Shown piece by piece: positions 1 through 5,534 of a DNA stretch of 7,248 nt. Each line of letters starts with the position of its first letter. The stretch's first letter is position 1. Origin of the DNA: an uncultured Phycisphaera sp. (GTDB lineage Bacteria > Planctomycetota > Phycisphaerae > Phycisphaerales > SM1A02); NCBI GenBank assembly GCA_937911845.1, contig CALDQF010000037.1:1-7248 (forward strand), in the 5' to 3' direction. The notes beneath the pieces are model-generated. The model ran no database searches and had not been told where the DNA came from. It saw only the letters and a program-made list of their open reading frames with translations. A program made the position numbers and the translations under genes.

Positions 1-6
1 TACACC

Positions 7-40
7 AAGAGTCCGGTCCCCCAAGGTAAATCCGGCTCTT
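7..40 (+). terminator. Imperfect hairpin, possible terminator of an upstream gene
   Basis: Bases 7-11 plus 13-16 (AAGAG, CCGG) pair with 32-40 (CCGGCTCTT). This gives a 9-bp stem with a single bulged T at 12 and a 15-base loop. A run of six T follows at 55-60, but 14 bases after the stem, so this is not a textbook intrinsic terminator. It would suit the end of a gene entering from the left, but the reading frames here are too short to prove one. The hairpin is seen in the sequence; the function is a guess. Confidence 0.25.
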
Positions 41-110
41 AATGACCAAGTAGATTTTTTGCACAGCTAGGCACAAAAAAGGTTTTCCCAACACACGAAG
101 GCACAGACGA

Positions 111-1283
111 ATGGGCACAGCGAATGAAAACCGTCAACAACGAAAAGTGGCTTGCGTTTACCACTTTTATGCCCACTACCGGGAAGCTGTGCTTGAAGAG
201 CTCACACGTTCCAGCCAACATGACTGGACCTTTTTCGGCAGTCCTGAATCAGTGGTGCCCTCCATCAAGAAATGGACCCCAAGTGAACAAGTAAAGTTTC
301 GCGGCCTTCGCACGTACTATTTCGGCCCACTGCTTTTTCAGTTTGGACTCCTGCGAATTGCCCTGTCCCGAAAATTTCAAGACCTTGTTCTGTTGGGAAA
401 CTCAAGTTGGCCGACAACCTGGATCGCGGCAATACTCGGACGACTCTGCGGGAAAAGAGTCTATTTTTGGACGCATGGATGGATTCATAAAGAAAGCGGT
501 ATGAAGGGGGCTTTCCGAAACACTTTCTACCGACTGGCGCACGGACTTCTTCTGTATGGACATGTCGCAAAATCAATTGGGATTGCTTCAGGTTTCTCCG
601 ACGCAACATTACATGTCATCTACAACAGCCTCGATTTTGAGTCTCAACGCAAAGCACGCTCAAAGATTGTCGAAGAGGACCTCACCGCTATTCGGCAACA
701 ATTATTTCCCGTAAGCAATGCCCCTATTGCGGTATGCGTGACAAGACTGACCGGTGTTCGCAGGTTGGACCAACTCCTTGAGGCACTCAAGGTGCTGAAA
801 GACAAGGGAAGCGAATGGAATCTCTTGCTTGTCGGGGATGGTCCTGAAAAAGAACGTCTGCAACATATAAGTGAATCACTGGGAATTCAAACCTGCTTCT
901 ATGGGGCGTGCTACGACAACGATAAGCTGGCGGGGTTGGTTGCTGCTTCAAACGTCACCATTGCACCAGGAAAAGTAGGGCTGAGTGCCATGACATCTTT
1001 GGCCTACGGGACTCCGGTCATTACCCACAATGATGCTGACAACCAGATGCCCGAGTGGGAGTCAATCATCGATGGCTTCAATGGTGGACTCTTCGAAAAG
1101 AACAATATCGAAGATCTCGCCAAAAAAATTCAACAGTGGTCCAATCTTCCGGCATCTCGTGAAAAGCTAACCCACGATTGCCAAGCAGTATTAAATAGAT
1201 TTTACAACCCAAAGTTCCAAGTCAAATGCATTGACCGCGCTATCTCTGGGGACAACGCAAACGATCTATTTTGGCTGTCATAA
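111..1283 (+). CDS. GT4-fold glycosyltransferase (surface polysaccharide)
   Basis: A 390-residue cytoplasmic or membrane-associated GT-B glycosyltransferase, expected to move a sugar from a nucleotide-sugar donor onto a growing lipid-linked or surface glycan. The N-terminal Rossmann half runs to about residue 195 and includes LLGNSSWPT (94-102) and the FWTHGW segment (119-124). The C-terminal GT4 domain starts near 204 and shows CVTRLTGVRRLDQLLEAL (209-226), LLLVGDGPEKERL (238-250), APGKVGLSAM (285-294), LAYGTPVI (297-304) and a DGFNGGLF segment (321-328). The usual GT4 E-x7-E glutamates appear replaced: by my alignment Gly287 and Thr295 hold those sites. The combination of PGxVGLxA, SLAYGTPVITHND and QMPEWE resembles a known sub-branch found in capsule and O-antigen clusters, so the change need not inactivate it. 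The ATG has a GAAGG ribosome-binding site at 97-101, 9 bases upstream. The gene is AT-rich relative to those further right. The exact sugar and linkage cannot be read from the sequence. Confidence 0.87.
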   Translation: MGTANENRQQRKVACVYHFYAHYREAVLEELTRSSQHDWTFFGSPESVVPSIKKWTPSEQVKFRGLRTYYFGPLLFQFGLLRIALSRKFQDLVLLGNSSWPTTWIAAILGRLCGKRVYFWTHGWIHKESGMKGAFRNTFYRLAHGLLLYGHVAKSIGIASGFSDATLHVIYNSLDFESQRKARSKIVEEDLTAIRQQLFPVSNAPIAVCVTRLTGVRRLDQLLEALKVLKDKGSEWNLLLVGDGPEKERLQHISESLGIQTCFYGACYDNDKLAGLVAASNVTIAPGKVGLSAMTSLAYGTPVITHNDADNQMPEWESIIDGFNGGLFEKNNIEDLAKKIQQWSNLPASREKLTHDCQAVLNRFYNPKFQVKCIDRAISGDNANDLFWLS

Positions 1284-1288
1284 AAGGA
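1282..1288 (+). promoter_or_regulatory. Shine-Dalgarno AAAAGGA that decides the acyltransferase start
   Basis: AAAAGGA ends 9 bases before the GTG at 1298. The longer in-frame alternative, a TTG at 1271, lies inside the glycosyltransferase reading frame and has no purine-rich site in front of it. The Shine-Dalgarno also overlaps the TAA stop (1281-1283) of the preceding gene, an arrangement typical of coupled translation in an operon. Confidence 0.6.
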
Positions 1289-1297
1289 ATAATTACT

Positions 1298-1876
1298 GTG
1301 AGCACCATCCGCAACCTCTTTCGTTCGATTCAAGTCATCCATCGGTTTCGAAGGGCACTGATTTCGACATACCAAAGAAAGAGATACGGCCTCAAACACG
1401 CTCATCGGACTTGCTTTTTCGGAGGCAAGGTGTCGGTTTGCAATGATCTTCAAGCCGCCGAATACAGCTACATCGGACCCGGATGTGCTCTCGGTCCACA
1501 GGTAGAAATTGGCCGATATGTCATGCTGGGTCCCGGGGTTTCAGTTGTCGGATCTGATCACTGCTTCGATCAGGTCGGAAAACCAATCATTTTTTCTGGC
1601 CGCCCTTCAACAGTTCCTAAGACCATCTTTTGCGATGACTCGTGGTGTGGATGCAACGCCATTGTCATGGCCGGTGTCACGGTCGGCCGCGGAGCAATTG
1701 TTGCTGCGGGAGCAGTGGTAACAAGAGATGTAGAGCCATATTCAATCGTTGGTGGTGTTCCGGCGGTCAAAATTGGTCAGCGCTTTCAAAGAGCCGAGGA
1801 CGAAGCTGCCCATGACGAAATGCTCAATGGTCCAGTCTCTGATGGTCAATTTGCCGATCCTATGGGTCATAACTAA
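1298..1876 (+). CDS. Left-handed beta-helix (hexapeptide-repeat) O-acyltransferase
   Basis: A 192-residue acyltransferase of the LbH/WcaF-CysE-like fold, which usually acetylates a sugar hydroxyl with acetyl-CoA and works as a trimer in the cytoplasm. After a basic N-terminal segment (1-37), hexapeptide coils run from about residue 56: YIGPGCALGPQVEIGRYVML (58-77). The loop GSDHCFD carries His88, the likely catalytic base. A second set of coils follows around 116-142, with VMAGVTVGRGAIVAAGAVV at 123-141. The closing motif YSIVGGVPAVKIG (148-160) is the family's CoA-binding end. I chose the GTG at 1298 over the in-frame TTG at 1271 (201 residues) because of the AAAAGGA upstream. It probably forms an operon with the glycosyltransferase, 14 bases before, and decorates the same glycan. 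There are seven cysteines before residue 120 (39, 48, 63, 89, 112, 117, 119), rather many for this family. The acceptor sugar and the acyl group are unknown. Confidence 0.87.
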   Translation: MSTIRNLFRSIQVIHRFRRALISTYQRKRYGLKHAHRTCFFGGKVSVCNDLQAAEYSYIGPGCALGPQVEIGRYVMLGPGVSVVGSDHCFDQVGKPIIFSGRPSTVPKTIFCDDSWCGCNAIVMAGVTVGRGAIVAAGAVVTRDVEPYSIVGGVPAVKIGQRFQRAEDEAAHDEMLNGPVSDGQFADPMGHN

Positions 1877-1944
1877 ATCTCTTCCCGCGCTCTGCAAGCC
1901 CTGAACCCGCGTTCCATTTTCCTACGTCCTTGGCACGGTCACCC

Positions 1945-1966
1945 GACAACTGGGCCCGAGAGTGTC
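1945..1966 (+). terminator. Weak hairpin in the gap, possible terminator of the glycan genes
   Basis: GACAACT (1945-1951) pairs with AGTGTC (1961-1966), leaving one bulged A. This makes a 6-bp stem with a 9-base loop, followed by TTT at 1967-1969. The stem is short and the T run is poor, so this is only a candidate. It is the best hairpin I see in the 146-base gap between the glycan genes and the acyltransferase operon. Confidence 0.2.
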
Positions 1967-2009
1967 TTTGAGAGTCCATTTGTAGATGGGCGATTTGTCC
2001 CGACATCCT

Positions 2010-2015
2010 TACAAT
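2010..2015 (+). promoter_or_regulatory. TACAAT -10-like box, possible leaderless promoter
   Basis: TACAAT (consensus TATAAT) ends 7 bases before the GTG start at 2023. A transcript begun at the usual distance would therefore start on or next to that codon. No Shine-Dalgarno precedes the GTG, which fits a leaderless mRNA. I found no convincing -35 box: at 17-base spacing the hexamer is TGGGCG. The box is seen; its use as a promoter is inferred. Confidence 0.4.
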
Positions 2016-2022
2016 ATTTGAA

Positions 2023-2820
2023 GTGACCGACGCGCAATCCCATCCCACCGCCGAAGACATCGAGCGAACTTTCGACCATCCCTTTGTCAAAGGCACGCGT
2101 CCGATCGCCCAAGGTGGTCTCATGTTGCTTCAGTGGGCCCTCCAATTTGGTTGGACCTGCGAGGGTTTGGGCCGACTTCGGGCCATCGATGGGCCATTCA
2201 TCTTGGCAGCCAACCACACCAGCCATGCCGATACCCAAGCCATTTTGTCGGTGTTGCCCTCCCGCATCCGAGACCGGACGTGCGTGGCCGCAGCCCAAGA
2301 TACTTTTGGCGCGGCGAGTGAAATACATTCACTGAAGGACATTCAAAAGACGGCGGTGGAATTTGCAGTGGCCAGCGCTTTCCGCGCTTTTGCATTCGAC
2401 CGCCGCGGCTCTCCGCTTCGTTCGCTTCGGACCGCAATCGAACTCGTTGATCACGGATGGAATCTTCTGATTTACCCCGAAGGCACACGAAGCCGCACTG
2501 GTACCCCTGGTGAGTTCAAGCCGGGCATTGGCCTACTGGCCAAAAAGACCGGGGTCCCTGTGGTTCCAGTTCGGGTGACGGGCAGCAACGAAATCCTCCC
2601 CCTTGGAAGCACGGTGCCGCGCCCCGAAACCGCGCACGTGGCCTTTGGCGCACCGCTGCAGTTGGAAGATGGCGAAGACACGCGCGATTTCCCAGGGCGA
2701 CTGCGGGAAGCGGTGCTTTCGCTTCGTACCGAGCCCAGACCTCGTCCTGATCGTTTCCGCATCTTGGCCCGGCACGTGTACCGTTCGGTCGCGCAGCGGA
2801 TTTCGGAGTTCGACTCGTGA
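2023..2820 (+). CDS. PlsC-family 1-acyl-glycerol-3-phosphate / lysophospholipid acyltransferase
   Basis: A 265-residue LPLAT-family protein, expected to move a fatty acyl group from acyl-ACP or acyl-CoA onto lysophosphatidate or a similar acceptor at the inner face of the cytoplasmic membrane. Motif I, NHTSHAD (64-70), holds the catalytic His65 and Asp70. FAFDRRGS (123-130) fits the motif II region, YPEGTRSRTG (151-160) is motif III, and GVPVVPVRVTGS (177-188) is motif IV. Length is normal for PlsC. A hydrophobic stretch around 32-44 may anchor it. The start is GTG at 2023: an in-frame TGA at 1969-1971 limits any extension, and no ATG or other strong start lies between. It lacks a Shine-Dalgarno, and see the -10-like box just upstream. 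It is first in a four-gene operon, and its stop overlaps the next start (GTGA). The acceptor is not certain, since the family also includes acyltransferases for other lysolipids or ornithine lipids. Confidence 0.88.
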   Translation: MTDAQSHPTAEDIERTFDHPFVKGTRPIAQGGLMLLQWALQFGWTCEGLGRLRAIDGPFILAANHTSHADTQAILSVLPSRIRDRTCVAAAQDTFGAASEIHSLKDIQKTAVEFAVASAFRAFAFDRRGSPLRSLRTAIELVDHGWNLLIYPEGTRSRTGTPGEFKPGIGLLAKKTGVPVVPVRVTGSNEILPLGSTVPRPETAHVAFGAPLQLEDGEDTRDFPGRLREAVLSLRTEPRPRPDRFRILARHVYRSVAQRISEFDS

Positions 2821-3290
2821 GCGACCCTTTTGCTTTGCTTCAATTGCCAAGCACTTTCACCCTTTCTTCTGATGCACTCGATCTGGCATGGATGCGCGCC
2901 AGTGCCACGGCGCATCCCGATGCCGGAGGAAGCGTGGATCACGCCGCCCGGCTCAACGAGGCGCGAGAACTCTTGGCCAATCCCGAAAGCAGAGCGAACC
3001 TGCGACTGAACATGCTGGGGGGACCCGGCGCGGATCAAGACCAGCGGTTGCCCGACGGATTCCTGATGGAGATGTTGGAGCTCCGCGAACGCATTGATGC
3101 CGAAATTGAGTCCGAAGGCAAATCTGCCACCGAACGGTGGCAAGCTTGGGTGGGTATGGAGTGCACCGAGGCCTACGACACAATCACCCCCGTGCTTGAT
3201 GGTGAAATAGCTTCGGAAGAGGACCGCACCGGAGTCCGGCTGGTTTTGAACCAAGTTCGGTACCTCGAACGACTCCGAGAGCAACTGTAA
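2817..3290 (+). CDS. hscB: HscB-like J-domain co-chaperone for Fe-S cluster assembly
   Basis: A 157-residue type III J-protein. It resembles HscB, which brings the scaffold IscU to the Hsp70 HscA and stimulates its ATPase during Fe-S cluster transfer in the cytoplasm. The N-terminal J domain (about 1-70) opens with DPFALLQLPSTFTL (3-16), has the invariant HPD at 33-35, and a helix III of the form AARLNEARELLANPESRA (43-60). The C-terminal helical domain has LPDGFLMEMLELRERID (78-94), the hallmark of HscB and the part that contacts IscU in the family. There is no N-terminal cysteine-rich extension. Length is close to E. coli HscB (171). The GTG start overlaps the plsC-like stop by 4 bases and has GGAG at 2805-2808, 8 bases upstream. 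A later ATG at 2890 would delete the first J helix. No hscA, iscU, iscA or fdx is in the window, so its partners must be encoded elsewhere. Confidence 0.85.
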   Translation: MSDPFALLQLPSTFTLSSDALDLAWMRASATAHPDAGGSVDHAARLNEARELLANPESRANLRLNMLGGPGADQDQRLPDGFLMEMLELRERIDAEIESEGKSATERWQAWVGMECTEAYDTITPVLDGEIASEEDRTGVRLVLNQVRYLERLREQL

Positions 3291-4543
3291 TGTGGGTCGA
3301 TCTGCTCCCCCTGATCTTCACTTTTCCTTTGCTGGGTCTGTCTGGATTTTTTTCAGGATCCGAAACCATGCTGTTTGGATTGTCAGCCGCTGATCGAGCT
3401 GAACTTCGGGGCCGTCACCCGATGGTTTCCAAACGCATTGAACTTCTGACCAAGGATGAGCCACGACTGCTGGTCTCCATCTTGATGGGCAACACCATCA
3501 TCAACTGTTTGTTCTTTGTCATCACCTCGGCCCTCCTGCTGCAAGCCGATCTTGGTGCGGCATGGTCCGCCGGTGTCGCCACCGGCTTGCTGCTGCTCTT
3601 GGTGGTGTTGGGAGAAATCATCCCCAAAGCGCTGTGCGATGCTGGTCGAGTCTCCGCAGCAGTACTCCTGTCGGGTCCCTTGTTGGTTTGGACCAAACTG
3701 GCCGGACCCGTGGCCGCGACCATCGAACGAACCGTCGTGGATCCATTGGCCCGTCTCTCAGGTTCCGAAGCAGAACAAGACCCTGATGCCGGTCGTCGCG
3801 CACTGCGCACCATCGTGGAACAAGCGGCCGCCGATCGGGTGCTGCAAAGCGGTGAAGCCGAAATGTTGTCCGAACTCATGTCCATGCCCGCCCGTCGCGT
3901 GCGGGATGCCATGACCCCTCGCCTTCGCATGCCCATGCTGTCCCACGACGCCACCCGAGCCGAAGCCGCTCGGCTCTTGTCGCAGCAGCAGACACCTTTG
4001 GTCACCGTGATTGGTGAGGGTCCCGATGACGTGATCGGCTTCTTGCACGCCAAACGATTCTTGCACCGAGAGCTCCCCACGGTAGGACACCCTTCCGCCT
4101 TGCAGCCGGTTCGAGCTATTCCCGAAACCGCCACCCTTGAAGATGCACTTCAAGCATTCAAACGCACCGGGTCTCGAGCGTTGATTGTGGTTGATGAGTT
4201 TGGAGGGACCGAGGGGGTTCTCACCATCGAAGACGTGGCTGAAGAATTGGTGGGCGACCTTCGGCACCACCGACCAGCCGAGTTGACGCCGGACGCCAAT
4301 GATGATGGATCCTGGTCTGTTCCCGGCGGATGCTCAATCCGGGACTTGGCGGACCAGTTCAACTTGGTACTGCAAGAAACCGAATCGGCCACCGTGGGCG
4401 GGTACGTGGTGGAACACCTGGGCCGGGTTCCCCAAGCCGGTGAAGCTTTTGTGATCGACAACATCAGAGTCACCATCACCAAAGCCAACCAGCGTCGTAT
4501 TCGAGAAATCAATCTCGTCCTGGAGGTCACCGATGGCGAGTGA
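3290..4543 (+). CDS. CNNM (DUF21)-CBS-CorC/HlyC membrane protein
   Basis: A 417-residue inner-membrane protein of the CNNM/CorC (HlyC, YfjD, TlyC) family. Members are linked to Mg2+ or Co2+ efflux and resistance, and are often mislabelled hemolysins. The CNNM domain spans about 1-150 with hydrophobic segments near 5-24, 60-83, 93-112 and 122-141. It shows FFSGSETMLF (20-29), LLVSILMGNTIINCLF (60-75) and LGEIIPKALC (108-117), the conserved motifs around the ion site. A CBS pair follows (about 204-325): DAMTPRL (206-212) opens it and DEFGGTEGVLTIEDVAEELV (302-321) closes it. The C-terminal CorC/HlyC domain is at about 338-417, with GGYVVEHLGRVPQAGE (370-385). Length and order are standard for the full family. 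The ATG overlaps the hscB-like stop as TAATG, with only a weak GAGAG upstream, so it probably depends on coupled translation. Cation transport is known for some relatives; the ion here is inferred. Confidence 0.9.
   Translation: MWVDLLPLIFTFPLLGLSGFFSGSETMLFGLSAADRAELRGRHPMVSKRIELLTKDEPRLLVSILMGNTIINCLFFVITSALLLQADLGAAWSAGVATGLLLLLVVLGEIIPKALCDAGRVSAAVLLSGPLLVWTKLAGPVAATIERTVVDPLARLSGSEAEQDPDAGRRALRTIVEQAAADRVLQSGEAEMLSELMSMPARRVRDAMTPRLRMPMLSHDATRAEAARLLSQQQTPLVTVIGEGPDDVIGFLHAKRFLHRELPTVGHPSALQPVRAIPETATLEDALQAFKRTGSRALIVVDEFGGTEGVLTIEDVAEELVGDLRHHRPAELTPDANDDGSWSVPGGCSIRDLADQFNLVLQETESATVGGYVVEHLGRVPQAGEAFVIDNIRVTITKANQRRIREINLVLEVTDGE
4522..4526 (+). promoter_or_regulatory. Shine-Dalgarno GGAGG inside the first CNNM gene
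   Basis: GGAGG lies 6 bases before the ATG at 4533 and is embedded in the last codons of the preceding gene. It is the strongest ribosome-binding site of the operon. It supports the start that overlaps the upstream gene by 11 bases, and suggests that the last gene can recruit ribosomes by itself. Confidence 0.65.
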
Positions 4544-5522
4544 TCTTCCCTTGATTTTTTCGGGCAGTGCCCTCGCCTTGGGCCTGGTCGGAAGTGCTCT
4601 GGCTTCTGGTTTGGAAACTGGCTTCTATGTCTTGGACCCGGTCCAACTTCGTCACCGCGCTCTTGGTGGCGATGCCGCCGCGCGCCGAGTGGAACAAGAA
4701 CGCCGACAACCCGGTCGACTGCTGGCCCTCTTGCTCCTTCTCACCAACAGCATGAATTATCTGGCCACCTTTGGCTTGGGCGGATTGCTGGCCCATCTGG
4801 CCACCAACGAAGGCTTGGCCATTGCCATCGAAGCGCTGTTGATTACACCGCTGGTGTTTGTGTTGGGCGAATCGTTGCCCAAAGAAATCTTCCGACGGCA
4901 CGCCGACCGATTGGTGTACACCCTGTCCGCCCCACTGCCGATCCTGCGCTGGGCCGCGACGATTGTCCTGTTGCTTCCTTTCGTCCAAACGATGCAAGTC
5001 ATCGCCAGCCGACTCTCTGGAAAACGATCTGGTCGAACTGAAAATGCTCGCGGTCGAATTGCTCGCCTCCTCAAGGAAGGCGCACGCCAGGGTGTCATTG
5101 GTGATCAACACACTGAACTGATCGATCGAATTTTGTCTCTTCGGGTGCGCCGGGTCCGAACCCGCATGGTGCCGTGGGCACGAGTGACCACCATTTCACG
5201 GTCTCTTGATCCCGAATCCAGGCGGCGCGTGCTGAAGCGAAGTCGTTTCACTCGTCTGCCGGTGGTCGACAACGATGGTCGGCTGGTGGGCGTATTGAAT
5301 ACGGTGCGGGCCCTGTCCGATCCCGATCGGGCCACGGTCGACCTGATGCGTCAGCCCTTGCTGCTGGATGCCAACGACTCCATGCTCGAGGCCATTGACC
5401 GACTTCGGTCCGAAGGTCGCGGCATGGGCATCGTGGTGAAGGCAGGAACGTTGACCCCGCTGGGTGTCGTCACCGTCAAAGATCTCGTGGAACCGCTGAC
5501 GGGTGAGCTGGCCGCGTGGTAA
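4533..5522 (+). CDS. Shorter, diverged CNNM (DUF21)-CBS membrane protein lacking CorC/HlyC domain
   Basis: A 329-residue inner-membrane protein, clearly a distant paralogue of the gene before it. Hydrophobic segments lie near 6-26, 63-86, 96-113 and 130-156. The CNNM motifs are recognisable but worn: GLETGFYVL (26-34) stands where the family has SGSETALFSL, LLLTNSMNYL (68-77) where it has the LxxGNxxxN segment, and LGESLPKEIF (111-120) matches GExxPK. The CBS pair covers about 208-325, with RMVPWARV (211-218), FTRLPVVDNDGRLVGVLN (239-256) and PLGVVTVKDLVEPLTGEL (309-326). The protein ends there, so the CorC/HlyC domain present in its neighbour is absent. It starts 11 bases inside the preceding gene. 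The shared operon and unequal architectures suggest a partner or regulatory subunit, but that is inference; it may simply be a second transporter. It ends 8 bases from the stop of the convergent gene. Confidence 0.85.
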   Translation: MASDLPLIFSGSALALGLVGSALASGLETGFYVLDPVQLRHRALGGDAAARRVEQERRQPGRLLALLLLLTNSMNYLATFGLGGLLAHLATNEGLAIAIEALLITPLVFVLGESLPKEIFRRHADRLVYTLSAPLPILRWAATIVLLLPFVQTMQVIASRLSGKRSGRTENARGRIARLLKEGARQGVIGDQHTELIDRILSLRVRRVRTRMVPWARVTTISRSLDPESRRRVLKRSRFTRLPVVDNDGRLVGVLNTVRALSDPDRATVDLMRQPLLLDANDSMLEAIDRLRSEGRGMGIVVKAGTLTPLGVVTVKDLVEPLTGELAAW

Positions 5523-5534
5523 TGCCCCGTTCAG
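5496..5534. terminator. Imperfect hairpin spanning two convergent stop codons
   Basis: CTGACGGG (5496-5503) pairs with CCCGTTCAG (5526-5534) apart from one bulged T at 5530, giving 8 bp, mostly G-C. A small inner stem (5511-5513 with 5518-5520) may form in the 22-base loop. The structure encloses the TAA at 5520-5522 and the minus-strand stop at 5531-5533. The placement would suit a shared bidirectional terminator. Neither side has a T run, so a Rho-independent terminator is not shown. Confidence 0.3.

Noticed and set aside
1..42. C-terminal tail of an upstream plus-strand gene, ending at the TAA at 40-42
   Set aside because: The open stretch is only 13 codons. A second frame is also open from base 2 to a TAG at 68-70, and no motif favours either. 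A gene probably does end near here, but the window does not show which frame.
1986..2000. A -35 box for the TACAAT element, such as TTGTCC at 1995-2000
   Set aside because: TTGTCC is only 9 bases from TACAAT, far too close, and hexamers at 16-18 base spacing (for example TGGGCG) do not resemble TTGACA.
2472..3284. Long minus-strand open frame (270 codons) opposite the PlsC-like and HscB-like genes
   Set aside because: It is antisense to two genes with clear family motifs (NHTSHAD, YPEGTRS, HPD, LPDGFLME). Its translation shows no domain, and long antisense frames are expected in GC-rich coding DNA.
3415..4134. Minus-strand open frame (239 codons) opposite the first CNNM gene
   Set aside because: It is rich in Ser, Arg and Ala with no recognisable motif, and lies wholly within a well-supported membrane protein gene. 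It is a frame shadow.
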